From Bacteroidales bacterium (GTDB lineage: Bacteria > Bacteroidota > Bacteroidia > Bacteroidales > UBA932): DNA of 64,000 bases. The notes beneath the pieces were generated by a model. It saw only the letters and a program-made list of their open reading frames with translations, was not told where the DNA came from and ran no database searches. Every line of letters starts with the position of its first letter. The first letter of the stretch is position 1. The stretch lies in the NCBI GenBank assembly GCA_017442315.1, contig JAFRZX010000052.1, forward strand, positions 1 through 64,000, in the 5' to 3' direction. This document shows, in pieces, positions 45,162 through 54,843 of the stretch. Made by a program: the position numbers and the translations under genes.

Positions 45162-45180
45162 TACAGTTATATTTTAGTTG

Positions 45181-45603
45181 TTATTTTATATAGAATACAA
45201 ATTCATTCTTCAGTCTGTTCCGGAATAGCCATACCACAAGATAATACAAAGCCACACACAGTAAAGAAAGGCCTCCTGCAAGATATTCATTGTCGGTCAA
45301 TGCAGACAGCAGCAGAATCATCCCCATAAGGACTGCCAGGGGAATCACATATGAAATCCACACAGCCTTCAATCCCATACTCATCTTCGTGCAAACCTGC
45401 ACATGGTCGCCCGGATTATAATCCGCATACGGATCAGTAGGAAGCATTATTATCTTATCCTGTTCTTCCGACATGCCGCACAATCCCTTGGCATGACAGC
45501 CTGAACATGCTGATGAGACCACTATTTCGACAGTGGTGAAATCAGGAGTGATCTCAAGAATCTTCCCATCGTGAATTATTTCATTTCCTTTAGCCATGGT
45601 CAT
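45181..45603 (-). CDS. RseC/MucC-like positive regulator
   Basis: A 140-residue protein with a Cys-rich N-terminus (CSACSGCHAKGLCG near residue 33) and two transmembrane segments near 80-125. RseC proteins commonly precede rnf operons and are linked to redox sensing or to delivery of reducing power. The ATG overlaps the stop of the DUF3108 gene by 4 bp. A start at the third codon is an alternative. Confidence 0.85.
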   Translation of the reverse strand: MTMAKGNEIIHDGKILEITPDFTTVEIVVSSACSGCHAKGLCGMSEEQDKIIMLPTDPYADYNPGDHVQVCTKMSMGLKAVWISYVIPLAVLMGMILLLSALTDNEYLAGGLSLLCVALYYLVVWLFRNRLKNEFVFYIK

Positions 45604-46481
45604 CTTCTCTTTTTTCCCTGAAATGAGGTAAAAGGATACTTCAATCCCTCATACCCCGTCATGCGCCCTGTAGCCTTACCGACAAGCAAAGGTGCTTCAA
45701 AATACACTGGAACTCTGTTTTCATCATCAGAAATCCATATAGTCATATCTTCCTCACCGGTAAAGACCTCACCAGCAAGCAGTTTGGCTGCAAATCTGAT
45801 TGTATTTACCGTACCGAAACCTTTTACCTTTATAGTCTCCCTGCCATGCATGATGAAATATACGTTGTATACGTCATCATCGATAGCAAAAGTCATCGGA
45901 TATCTCTTTCCCTGCTCCACAACATCCATATCCATATTTCTAGCGAAATAGAACAGGGACGGAAGATCAAAAGTACAAGGAGTCAGAGGAATCTCTGGAT
46001 ATCGCTGACCACTGCTGGAAGAATACACGTCAGCAATTATACGTGGCTCATCCTGACTCCAATCGTATATATATGTATTCTTAGCCTGATAATTTCCCTC
46101 GAATGTATCCCTGGTAAACTTCAATGGTCTCAGACCATCACATGTAAACCATGACTTGAAATCCTCCCTTACCTTGAAAAACAGATCATACCATCTTGTC
46201 GTCTTTCCGTATACAGAGCACTGGAATGCCTTTTCCCCGTTATAAGTGAGAGTATCAAGGCGGACAGTCGCATTACCGACATCTGAATTTACAGCACCCC
46301 ATTTATAATGAAGAACAAACGACATCTGCTCACCGGCCTGAAATGCAAGATTATCCTGAGACAGTTCCCTGACAGGGATACAGGATGCCTTTCTCAATGA
46401 ATCGCCATACTCCTGTGCATGCAGACTGCAGATTGCCATACATGTACACAACAGAAACGATATTGATATCGGAATCCTCAT
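45600..46481 (-). CDS. DUF3108 periplasmic protein
   Basis: A 293-residue exported protein with a signal peptide (MRIPISISFLLCTCMAICSLHA) and a beta-rich DUF3108 domain, recognisable by AGEQMSFVLHYKWGAVNSDVG-like strands (LHYKWGAVNSDVGNATV), TRWYDLFFKVRE and YEAPLLVGKATGRMTGYEG-type endings. Its function is unknown; it is frequent in Bacteroidetes envelopes. It lies between dnaB and rseC on the same strand. Confidence 0.8.
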   Translation of the reverse strand: MRIPISISFLLCTCMAICSLHAQEYGDSLRKASCIPVRELSQDNLAFQAGEQMSFVLHYKWGAVNSDVGNATVRLDTLTYNGEKAFQCSVYGKTTRWYDLFFKVREDFKSWFTCDGLRPLKFTRDTFEGNYQAKNTYIYDWSQDEPRIIADVYSSSSGQRYPEIPLTPCTFDLPSLFYFARNMDMDVVEQGKRYPMTFAIDDDVYNVYFIMHGRETIKVKGFGTVNTIRFAAKLLAGEVFTGEEDMTIWISDDENRVPVYFEAPLLVGKATGRMTGYEGLKYPFTSFQGKKRR

Positions 46482-46497
46482 ATGTCAACAGATTCTT

Positions 46498-48018
46498 CTA
46501 AATGAATTCATCGTTAGTCCCAAACTCGTTCTGAGGCATTGAAACAGGTCCGAATGGCGGAATATCCTCATTCATGGCAGACGCCACAGGCATCATATCC
46601 GCTTGTTTGACAAGACTTTCCTGTTCATCCACAAAACGTACCTCATCTGCTCGGAACCTCATGTCTATATCAGCAATGGCTCCGTTTCGATGTTTTGCTA
46701 TGATTATCTGTGTCCTACCCACATCATCAGGATTCTCTGACAGTCCCTGGTAATCATATCGATGAATGAATATAACCATATCGGCATCCTGCTCGATTGA
46801 ACCTGATTCCCTGAGGTCGCTGAGCTGAGGACGACGGTTGCTTCCCTGCCTGTTTTCCGACTGACGTGAAAGCTGAGACAATGCAATGATAGGTACATTC
46901 ATCTCCTTTGCCGTAGCCTTCAATGTCCTTGAGATTGCTGCAACCTCCTGCTCACGCATTCCCCTCAATTCAGACGGTCCCTGCATAAGCTGAAGATAAT
47001 CCACCACAATAAGCCTCACTCCCTTCTGCTTTACCAGTTTCTTTACCTTGGAGCGAAACTCCATCACAGGCAGCGAAGGTGTGTCATCTATATATATAGG
47101 AGCCTTCGCCAGCTTCTTCAACTGAATATCAAGCTGCTCCCACTCCCAAGCCTGAAGCTTGACTCCACCTTTGATCTTATCCGCACTCAATCTTGTCTCC
47201 GAAACCATCATACGTTTTGCAAGCTGGATTGCAGGCATTTCAAGAGAAAAGAAAGCAACCGGCATATTGAAATCCACTGCTGCATTACGGGCCAGATTGA
47301 GAACAAAGGCAGTCTTTCCGACTGAAGGACGCGCAGCAAGTATTATGAGGTCAGAAGCCTGCCATCCAAGCGTAATGCGGTCCAATGAAGGAAAACCTGA
47401 AGGAACTCCACTCAGTCCAGAGGTATCCTGAAGCTTCTGGATATCGTCCAAAGCATCGTTTATTACCTTGCCTATCTCCTGGACATCCTTCTTTACATTA
47501 TTCTGTATAGCTGCAAATACCTTGGTCTGCGCCATATCGATCAGGTCATCGACATTTACAGACTCATCATAAGAGGTCTTGAGTATATCATACGAAGCCG
47601 TTATCAGTTCTCGTTGAATACACTTCTGCTTTAGAATCCTTATATAGTATTCAATATGTGCAGCAGCACCTATCTTCTGAGAAAGCTGCACCAAAGCCAC
47701 CGTACCTCCGACTGTCTCAAGGTTGCCCTGCGACTTCAGCCTTTGTGAGACGGACAGAAGATCAAGAGCCACATGCTCGTTCACAAGGGAGCGCATGGCC
47801 TCAAACACCATCCGGTGCTTCTCGCTATAGAAACAGCCTGGAGTAAGCTCATCCATAGCCTCGTCAATACAGTTCGGTTCGATAAGAAGCGCACCAAGAA
47901 CAGCCTCTTCTACATCAAGAGCTTGAGGTGGTCTGTTTCCCATCTCAAGCCCAAGTGTATCAAGGTTTACAGTCGTATTCTTACGTCTGACAGGTCTTTT
48001 CCTTCCTTCTTCAGCCAT
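46498..48018 (-). CDS. dnaB: Replicative DNA helicase
   Basis: A 506-residue hexameric helicase. The N-terminal DnaB domain includes PPQALDVEEAVLGALL. The RecA-like C-terminal domain has Walker A ARPSVGKTAFVLN near residue 235, SLEMPAIQLAKRM, IVVDYLQLMQG (Walker B) and the GSIEQDADMVIFIHR region. No intein is visible. It forms part of a minus-strand row with the zinc-ribbon and Nif3 genes. Confidence 0.95.
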   Translation of the reverse strand: MAEEGRKRPVRRKNTTVNLDTLGLEMGNRPPQALDVEEAVLGALLIEPNCIDEAMDELTPGCFYSEKHRMVFEAMRSLVNEHVALDLLSVSQRLKSQGNLETVGGTVALVQLSQKIGAAAHIEYYIRILKQKCIQRELITASYDILKTSYDESVNVDDLIDMAQTKVFAAIQNNVKKDVQEIGKVINDALDDIQKLQDTSGLSGVPSGFPSLDRITLGWQASDLIILAARPSVGKTAFVLNLARNAAVDFNMPVAFFSLEMPAIQLAKRMMVSETRLSADKIKGGVKLQAWEWEQLDIQLKKLAKAPIYIDDTPSLPVMEFRSKVKKLVKQKGVRLIVVDYLQLMQGPSELRGMREQEVAAISRTLKATAKEMNVPIIALSQLSRQSENRQGSNRRPQLSDLRESGSIEQDADMVIFIHRYDYQGLSENPDDVGRTQIIIAKHRNGAIADIDMRFRADEVRFVDEQESLVKQADMMPVASAMNEDIPPFGPVSMPQNEFGTNDEFI

Positions 48019-48025
48019 AACCCGA

Positions 48026-48835
48026 CTATTCGAAATCAGGATTTACAAGTATTCTGCCGCAATATTCACATATTATCATCTTCCTGTTGGAAGCGATATC
48101 GATCAGTCTCTGGGGAGCAATCGTATTAAAGCATCCTCCGCATGAGTCTCCATTGAATACAGACACTACGGCAAGGTGGTTATTGCAGCTTTTACGTATA
48201 CGGTCATATGCACTCATTGTCCTTGCATCGATCTTTGCAGCACAAGCGTCACGGTTGGCACGAAGAACCTCCTCTTCCTTGGCAGTAGACTCAACGATAG
48301 TAGCCAGTTCTTCCTTCTTAGCCTTCAGGTCCTCATTTCTGATTGAAATCTTCTCCTTAACGACCTCAAGTTCATTCTTCTTGTCGAAAACGCGCTCCTT
48401 TGCCTCACCAATATGCTTCTCTGCAATCTGCCTTAAAAGGCCCTGGTTCTCAATTTCCTTGTTGAGAGAGTCATACTCCCTGCTATTAGCCACGTTTTCA
48501 AGCTGGGATTTGTACTTTTCGATCTGAGCATCACACTCAGTAATATTGAGTTTGTTCTCAGTAATGAATTTTCCAAACTCTTCTATCATCTCAGAAATAC
48601 GCGCAGCCTTAGCCTTCAGTTCGGCTATCTCTGTCTCAAGATTCTCAACCTCCATAGGAAGTTCTCCGCGAAGCTGAAGGATTTTATCAATCTCTGTGTC
48701 AGCCTGCTGAAGTGCATACAACGTCTTTAACTTCTCTGCAACACTAAGGTCTGAGTCTGCAAAATTCTTCTGAATAGAAACAAAGGTCTCTCTCTGGTCG
48801 ATAGGAGTCTCGATCTTCTTTGTCTTTTTAGCCAT
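48026..48835 (-). CDS. Coiled-coil protein with C4 zinc ribbon (DUF164 family)
   Basis: A 269-residue protein. Residues about 35-200 form a long antiparallel coiled coil, and the C-terminus is a C4 zinc ribbon (CGGCFNTIAPQ and CEYCGRILV). Proteins of this family (COG1579) are suggested to bind nucleic acids. It is 7 bp upstream of dnaB and 5 bp downstream of the Nif3 gene, an arrangement I recognise as common in Bacteroidales. Confidence 0.88.
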   Translation of the reverse strand: MAKKTKKIETPIDQRETFVSIQKNFADSDLSVAEKLKTLYALQQADTEIDKILQLRGELPMEVENLETEIAELKAKAARISEMIEEFGKFITENKLNITECDAQIEKYKSQLENVANSREYDSLNKEIENQGLLRQIAEKHIGEAKERVFDKKNELEVVKEKISIRNEDLKAKKEELATIVESTAKEEEVLRANRDACAAKIDARTMSAYDRIRKSCNNHLAVVSVFNGDSCGGCFNTIAPQRLIDIASNRKMIICEYCGRILVNPDFE

Positions 48836-48840
48836 ATCGC

Positions 48841-49617
48841 TTAAAAATAAAATATCGGGTTACTATATATATTCTGCGTAATGCGAACTGCAAAGGTAGG
48901 AAAATTTTTCCTTAACAAGGAAAATAAAATATCAACTATCTCTATTTCACTCTCATAATGTCCGATATCCATTATCATAAAGTCATCAGGAGTGAAGAAC
49001 TTATGATATGACACATCGCCGGTAAGATACAACTGAGCTCCGGACTCACGTGCAGCCGTAATCAATGTCCCTCCAGACCCGCCACACATTGCAATACGGC
49101 TCACCTCACAGGACACCGGACGTGAAGTCCTGACCATCTTCAATCCGAATCTTTCCTTTACAAGCCGCACCGCATCTTCTGCCGCCAACGGCTCCGGGAG
49201 ATCCCCTACGGCACCAAGACCCGTTCCGTCACCCTCTTCATCCAGGATCCGGACATTCTCCAGTCCAAGTCTCGCCGCCATGGCGCCGCTGACACCAGCC
49301 ATCACCTTGTCTGCATTAGTATGGGCCGCATATATGCTGACACCAGCCTTTACAGCCTTGATTACAGCAGCACCTGTCTGATCTTCCGGACTTATCTTCT
49401 TCAATCCGGAAAATATCAGAGGATGATGCGTTATTATCATGTCAGCTCCGCATGCAACAGCCTCATCCACAAGTTCAGGCGTACAGTCCAGTCCAATAAG
49501 GACAGAAGTAACCTCATCCTCCGGAGAGCCGATGCACAAGCCGCTGTTATCCCAACCCTCTTGAATTGAAAGCGGAGCAAAGTCCTCTATTACCTTTATT
49601 ATATCTTTAACTTTCAT
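48841..49617 (-). CDS. Nif3-like dinuclear metal-centre protein
   Basis: About 258 residues of the Nif3/YbgI family, which forms hexameric toroids with two metal ions per subunit. The metal-binding His pair is in IITHHPLIF near residue 68, and the C-terminal ligands in GDVSYHKF and MDIGHYESE. I start at 49617, where MKVKDIIKVIEDFAPLSIQ begins the conserved region; a longer frame extends into the MerR gene. Some members have GTP cyclohydrolase-like annotation, but the activity is unclear. Confidence 0.88.
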   Translation of the reverse strand: MKVKDIIKVIEDFAPLSIQEGWDNSGLCIGSPEDEVTSVLIGLDCTPELVDEAVACGADMIITHHPLIFSGLKKISPEDQTGAAVIKAVKAGVSIYAAHTNADKVMAGVSGAMAARLGLENVRILDEEGDGTGLGAVGDLPEPLAAEDAVRLVKERFGLKMVRTSRPVSCEVSRIAMCGGSGGTLITAARESGAQLYLTGDVSYHKFFTPDDFMIMDIGHYESEIEIVDILFSLLRKNFPTFAVRITQNIYSNPIFYF

Positions 49618-49639
49618 AAGCAATGCAATCAGACAGGCA

Positions 49640-49957
49640 TCATAATTCAGAGCGTATCTCGGAAAGCTGCTGACGGATTCCTTTGAGAGACTCCAGCACA
49701 CGTGATTTATTTATCACATCCTTTCTGTCTCCCTTAAGCCTCTTCGCCGCACCTTCCAAAGTAAGCCCCTCCACTTTAACAAGAAGATGTATATGCCTGA
49801 ATGTCTCAACATCCTCCTTTAGAAAAAGTCTGTTTCCTTTGGCATTTCTCTGAGGATGTATGAACTTAGGGAACTCATTCGCCCAGAACCTCACAAGAGA
49901 CGTGCTCTCTCCAAGGATTTCAGCAACTTCACCGACTGTATAAAGATACTTCTCCAT
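49640..49957 (-). CDS. MerR-family HTH regulator
   Basis: A 105-residue protein with an N-terminal MerR-type winged helix (YTVGEVAEILGESTSLVRFW and NAKGNRLFLKEDVETFRHI) and a short C-terminal coiled coil. There is no Cys-rich effector domain. The ligand is unknown. It is the first gene of the row leading to dnaB. Confidence 0.85.
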   Translation of the reverse strand: MEKYLYTVGEVAEILGESTSLVRFWANEFPKFIHPQRNAKGNRLFLKEDVETFRHIHLLVKVEGLTLEGAAKRLKGDRKDVINKSRVLESLKGIRQQLSEIRSEL

Positions 49958-50010
49958 AACCTTATAGAAACTATATTCTTTTCAATCATCATTTATGCTT
50001 CCTGGGGTCA

Positions 50011-50961
50011 TCAGTCCATGGACTGCCCCGTCGAAACCGACATCACCACCATGTTCAGATACTCTTCAGGCGTAACAGACCCGAAGAAATAATTCACAGG
50101 ATCCAGCACCAGCGTGTCTCTCAAAAGTTCATAATGGAGATGGGGGGCAAACGAATTTCCGGAAACCCCGACATATCCTATTCTATCGCCCTTACGCACC
50201 TTTCTTCCCTTCCTCACCTCAATATCCGCAAGATGTGCGTATCTGGTCATATATCCCCCTTCATGCTCTATTTCCACAACATTCCCTAATCCCTTACGTG
50301 AACGACGCACATTGACAACCACACCATCTGCCGACGCATATACAGGTTCTCCAGCCGGAGCGATCATATCCAGTCCGTCATGCCTTATCTTTACCTTATA
50401 GAAAGGATTGATCTTATCTCCTACAGAAGCTCCGACTTGAGCAGAAGAAAAATTCTTCAAAGGATTCGACATCGGAGGGATCAGACATGACGGATCCTGA
50501 AGATGTCTGAATATCTCCATAAAGTTATCCTCTACTTTCGAAGCACTTCCTTCCACATGATCAAGCTTCAGTCTGGTACGAATCACAACATCAGCATAAT
50601 CACCCGTCTCCATATCGGTCAGAAAATCAACTGCCGACATAGGATCCATTTCAGGAGCTGACGTGTGGAAGATCTCTTCGTAAATCATATCATCCTTATA
50701 CTTCAAGCCCTCCACCACATCCGCCAGAAGCCTTTCCTTCTCCTCCATATGAGGAATCTCCTGGGCAAGCATCCTGTTTTCATATTTCAGCCTACGTTCA
50801 GTCTCAGTGCTGAAAAAAACAGCGAAAATCACATAATAAAGGGCCGCCATGGACAATGTCGCGATAAAAAACACCAGTATCTTGCGAAAAACCGCCCACA
50901 CTGATGTTCCTGCCTTTCTGAACCGGATATTATCCTTGTCGAATATATAGTGACTGCTCAT
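50011..50961 (-). CDS. M23-family murein peptidase (second of a tandem pair)
   Basis: A 316-residue membrane-anchored peptidase. An N-terminal TM segment (ILVFFIATLSMAALYYVIFAVFF) and a coiled-coil stretch are followed by a LytM/M23 domain with HDGLDMIAPAGEPVYASADG (first zinc His and Asp) and APHLHYELLRD (HxH). It should cut peptidoglycan cross-links or activate amidases. Its start overlaps the stop of the paralogue upstream by 4 bp. Confidence 0.88.
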   Translation of the reverse strand: MSSHYIFDKDNIRFRKAGTSVWAVFRKILVFFIATLSMAALYYVIFAVFFSTETERRLKYENRMLAQEIPHMEEKERLLADVVEGLKYKDDMIYEEIFHTSAPEMDPMSAVDFLTDMETGDYADVVIRTRLKLDHVEGSASKVEDNFMEIFRHLQDPSCLIPPMSNPLKNFSSAQVGASVGDKINPFYKVKIRHDGLDMIAPAGEPVYASADGVVVNVRRSRKGLGNVVEIEHEGGYMTRYAHLADIEVRKGRKVRKGDRIGYVGVSGNSFAPHLHYELLRDTLVLDPVNYFFGSVTPEEYLNMVVMSVSTGQSMD

Positions 50962-51980
50962 GAGCGAGACGGACTCCTTTTCCTATGAGAAGGATGCATG
51001 GTTATCTTCTCCGATGCATCGGCTATATTCTGAACCATTGCAGCATATTCCTCCGGAGTTATGCTTAGATCATAATAATTTGCCGGATTGACATGCCTGT
51101 CCATATATATGACTTCATAATGAAGATGCGGTCCGGAAGAACGCCCGGAATTGCCACTCTCACCTATACACTCTCCCCTTTTGACTTTCATGCCCTCAAC
51201 GACACCGATGGACCTAAGGTGAGCATATCTGGTCACATAACCAAAGCCATGATCAACAAGAACCTGATTGCCATAGCCGAATATGTCAAACTTGACACTG
51301 ACCACAACTCCATCACCGGTAACATACACCGGATTACCTGGTTTAAGTGCGAAATCCACTCCCGTATGACGTTTTGTCCGCCCTGAAAACGGATCGCTTC
51401 TGAATCCGAAACTGCTGGAAAGACGGTATATGGAAGGATCCGGGTTTACCGGAGGTATCGCAGGAATGCAGGAAGCCATGTCGCCAGCACGCTTGGAAAG
51501 GACCGCCACCTCATCAAAGGACTTGCTCTGAACCACGGTCTTCTTCGTAAGCACATCTAGCCTCATTACAGTATTCTTAAGAAAATCGTCATGGCCGACC
51601 CCCTCAAGATGTCCATATCTGTTCACTCCTCCGAAGCCTGCATTTCTGATTTCAACCGGAATCTTATTCATACCGAATATGGACCTGTATATATCATCAT
51701 CCCTCATCTGGAGAGATGTCAACGCCTTGTCATAATTGTCCAGCTGCCTTCCGATAAGCTCAACTCTTGAGCACCACCGTGCATTCTCCTTCTTCAACAA
51801 GGCCGTCTTGGGCAATTCCCACCCAAGCACATCAGTATATATCCAAAAATAAAACAAAGCCATGCACACACTTACGACAAAAAGTCCGGAAAGCCTGACC
51901 ACACGCAGCAGTCTTGAGCGTTTCTGGACCTCATAGGAAAGTGTCCTCTGATTGAATACGTATCTTTTATTTTTAGACAT
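50958..51980 (-). CDS. M23-family murein peptidase (first of a tandem pair)
   Basis: About 340 residues with the same layout as its neighbour: a basic N-terminus, a TM segment near residue 30-50, a helical region and an M23 domain with HTGVDFALKPGNPVYVTGDG and SGPHLHYEVIY. The start at 51980 (MSKNKRYVF) is chosen because a perfect -7 element lies at 51987-51994; an ATG at 51989 would fall inside that promoter. Two M23 genes in tandem suggest duplication. Confidence 0.88.
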   Translation of the reverse strand: MSKNKRYVFNQRTLSYEVQKRSRLLRVVRLSGLFVVSVCMALFYFWIYTDVLGWELPKTALLKKENARWCSRVELIGRQLDNYDKALTSLQMRDDDIYRSIFGMNKIPVEIRNAGFGGVNRYGHLEGVGHDDFLKNTVMRLDVLTKKTVVQSKSFDEVAVLSKRAGDMASCIPAIPPVNPDPSIYRLSSSFGFRSDPFSGRTKRHTGVDFALKPGNPVYVTGDGVVVSVKFDIFGYGNQVLVDHGFGYVTRYAHLRSIGVVEGMKVKRGECIGESGNSGRSSGPHLHYEVIYMDRHVNPANYYDLSITPEEYAAMVQNIADASEKITMHPSHRKRSPSRS

Positions 51981-51986
51981 AACGTG

Positions 51987-51994
51987 CAAAGATA
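51987..51994 (-). promoter_or_regulatory. Promoter -7 element for the M23 pair
   Basis: The minus strand reads TATCTTTG. The predicted start is 1-3 bases before the ATG at 51980, i.e. nearly leaderless. Confidence 0.55.
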
Positions 51995-52088
51995 CATATT
52001 TTCACGGATTCCTACGCAAAAAATATATAAAAAACGCGCGCATGTAATGAAAAACACATTCCACTATGGTCTTTTACGGATTTTATTG

Positions 52089-52096
52089 TATTTTTG
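52089..52096 (+). promoter_or_regulatory. Promoter -7 element for alaS
   Basis: TATTTTTG matches TAnnTTTG; it predicts a start near 52101 and a 5' leader of about 58 bases before alaS. Confidence 0.5.
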
Positions 52097-52159
52097 TAGG
52101 TTAATTTGTGAGACATAGGACAAATTACACCGAATTAATGATAATAAAACACACAAGAT

Positions 52160-54775
52160 ATGACTTCAAAAGAGATTAGAAAAGCATTTCTGGACTTCTT
52201 TGCCTCCAAAGGACATCAGATTGTACCTTCGGCTCCAATGGTTGTGAAGAACGATCCGACACTCATGTTTACAAATGCCGGCATGAATCAGTTCAAAGAC
52301 TGGTTCCTCGGCAACAGCCCGGCAAAATGGAAAAGAGTTGCAGACAGTCAGAAATGCCTGCGTGTCAGCGGAAAGCACAATGACCTGGAAGAGGTTGGAC
52401 GCGACACATACCACCATACAATGTTCGAGATGTTAGGAAACTGGAGCTTTGGAGATTATTTCAAAGATGAAGCAATCGATTGGGCGTGGGAACTTCTGAC
52501 AGAAGTATACAAACTTGACAAGGACAGACTATATGCCACCGTATTCGAAGGATCTGAGGCAGACGGCACACAGCTTGACACCGAAGCGATGGAAGCATGG
52601 AAGAGGCATCTTCCGGAAGACCGCATCCTTTTAGGAAACAAGAAGGACAATTTCTGGGAAATGGGTGACACCGGTCCTTGCGGCCCATGTTCGGAAATTC
52701 ACATTGACCTCCGTTCCGACGAAGAGAGAGCTGCAGTTCCGGGACGCGACCTGGTCAACAAAGACCACCACCTCGTAATAGAGATCTGGAACAATGTATT
52801 CATGCAGTATAACCGCAAGGCAAACGGAGAACTCGAACTTCTGCCAAACAAGAACGTTGACACCGGAATGGGATTCGAGCGTCTTTGCATGGCTCTTCAA
52901 GGCAAGACATCAAACTACGATACAGACGTATTCACTGGAATGATAGGCAGGATCGAGGAACTTTCCGGCCACCGATACGGAGCCACAAACGAAGAAGATA
53001 TTGCGATGAGGGTAATAGCAGACCATATCAGGGCGATCAGCTTCTCAATCGCAGACGGCCAGCTTCCTTCAAACGTAAAGGCCGGATATGTTATCCGAAG
53101 GATTCTCCGTCGTGCCGTACGCTATGGCTACACATTCCTTGGCTTCAGCGAACCTTTCCTCTGCCGTCTGGTAGGTCAGCTCGTAGACGACATGGGTGAA
53201 TTCTATCCTGAAATCGTCAAGCAGCAGACTCTGATCGAGCGTGTCATTAAGGAAGAAGAAATGGCATTCCTGCGTACTCTCGACAGAGGTATACGTCTGA
53301 TGGACAACATCATGGCAAAATCGGCAGAAACCAGACTGATATCCGGAGAAGATGCTTTTACGCTTTATGACACATTCGGATTTCCGATAGATCTTTCAGA
53401 ACTCATTGCATCCGAAAAAGGATACAGAATCGACATAGACGGATTTCAGACAGAGCTTCAGAAGCAGAAAGACAGAGCACGCAACGCCACTGCCATCGAG
53501 TCTGGAGACTGGGTTGAATTTTCACATTGCGACAATATTGAATTCCTTGGATACGACAGCACATATCTCGAAAACGTTCAGCTTACCAGACACCGCACTG
53601 TCAAGGCAAAGAACAAGATCATGTACCAGCTTGTATTTGAAAGGACACCATTCTATGCCGAAATGGGAGGACAGGTAGGAGACAGCGGATACATTGTCTC
53701 CGAAAGCGGGGAAAGAATCAACATAGTGAACACAATCAAGGAAAACAACCTCACAATCCACGTTGCAGAGCGTATTCCTGCTGATTGCACAGAAAGTTTC
53801 TGTCTGTACGTTGACACCGAACGCAGACATCAGATAGAAAGCAACCATAGTGCTACCCATCTGCTCCATCAGGCTCTTCGTGAGATCTTGGGAACACACG
53901 TGGAGCAGAAAGGCTCATATGTATGCGACAAATATTTCCGTTTCGACTTTTCTCATTTCGAGAAGCTGAGTGACGAACAGATCATCCTTGTAGAAAACCG
54001 AGTCAATGCCCTTGTCAGAGCAAATTATCCTCTCGATGAGAACAGAAACGCCACTATGGAAGAAGCTCAAGAGATGGGAGCCATGGCACTCTTCGGTGAG
54101 AAATATGGCGACACCGTGCGCGTAGTACGATTCGGAGACTCATGCGAACTATGCGGAGGTACGCATGCATCAGCAACCGGACAGATCGGTTTCTTCAAGA
54201 TAATATCAGAGTCCGCTATCGCTGCAGGTGTACGCCGCATCGAAGCCGTTACAGGCATACACGCCGAGACAATGGTGAATGCCATGGAGAACACCATCAA
54301 GGCAGCCAAAGCCTTCTTCAACAACGCACCTGACCTTACTTCAGCTATAAGGAAGATGGTTGAAGACAACGAGATACTCAGGAAACAGATGGAAGAAGTC
54401 ATCAAAGAGAAGACTATTGAACTCAAGAACTCACTTATGCCGCTTGCCAAGGAAATCAACGGAATCAATGTCGTGGAAATCAGCAATAGCATAGATCCTG
54501 TGATGCTCAAGAACGCGGCATTCATGCTGCAGAAGGAAGCCAGGAATCTCGTGATTGCCGCAGCATTCGAGACTGCAGGCAAACCACAGCTCCTGCTCAT
54601 GTATTCGGAAGATCTCGTGAAAGCAGGGCATAACGCCGGCACGGATGTGCGCGAAGCTGCAAAGTTCATCCAAGGTGGCGGCGGAGGGCAGCCTGGACTT
54701 GCCACAGCCGGTGGAAAGAATCTCGACGGCCTGTCAGATGCCTTGGCAAAAATGATAGCATCGGCCACTGCCTGA
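52160..54775 (+). CDS. alaS: Alanyl-tRNA synthetase
   Basis: An 871-residue class II synthetase. The catalytic part starts [18 protein letters not shown] and includes [19 protein letters not shown]. The editing domain has [14 protein letters not shown] (HxxxH) and [13 protein letters not shown]. The DHHA1-type C-terminus ends with the glycine-rich [14 protein letters not shown]. Full length. The next gene in the same direction is the lptG-fmt fusion, 68 bp downstream. Confidence 0.96.
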   Translation: MTSKEIRKAFLDFFASKGHQIVPSAPMVVKNDPTLMFTNAGMNQFKDWFLGNSPAKWKRVADSQKCLRVSGKHNDLEEVGRDTYHHTMFEMLGNWSFGDYFKDEAIDWAWELLTEVYKLDKDRLYATVFEGSEADGTQLDTEAMEAWKRHLPEDRILLGNKKDNFWEMGDTGPCGPCSEIHIDLRSDEERAAVPGRDLVNKDHHLVIEIWNNVFMQYNRKANGELELLPNKNVDTGMGFERLCMALQGKTSNYDTDVFTGMIGRIEELSGHRYGATNEEDIAMRVIADHIRAISFSIADGQLPSNVKAGYVIRRILRRAVRYGYTFLGFSEPFLCRLVGQLVDDMGEFYPEIVKQQTLIERVIKEEEMAFLRTLDRGIRLMDNIMAKSAETRLISGEDAFTLYDTFGFPIDLSELIASEKGYRIDIDGFQTELQKQKDRARNATAIESGDWVEFSHCDNIEFLGYDSTYLENVQLTRHRTVKAKNKIMYQLVFERTPFYAEMGGQVGDSGYIVSESGERINIVNTIKENNLTIHVAERIPADCTESFCLYVDTERRHQIESNHSATHLLHQALREILGTHVEQKGSYVCDKYFRFDFSHFEKLSDEQIILVENRVNALVRANYPLDENRNATMEEAQEMGAMALFGEKYGDTVRVVRFGDSCELCGGTHASATGQIGFFKIISESAIAAGVRRIEAVTGIHAETMVNAMENTIKAAKAFFNNAPDLTSAIRKMVEDNEILRKQMEEVIKEKTIELKNSLMPLAKEINGINVVEISNSIDPVMLKNAAFMLQKEARNLVIAAAFETAGKPQLLLMYSEDLVKAGHNAGTDVREAAKFIQGGGGGQPGLATAGGKNLDGLSDALAKMIASATA

Positions 54776-54843
54776 CATTGTCCACGGAAAGATCCTACGA
54801 CATTAAGAAACTTTTTAAAGAACCGAACAGTTTCCTATTACGG

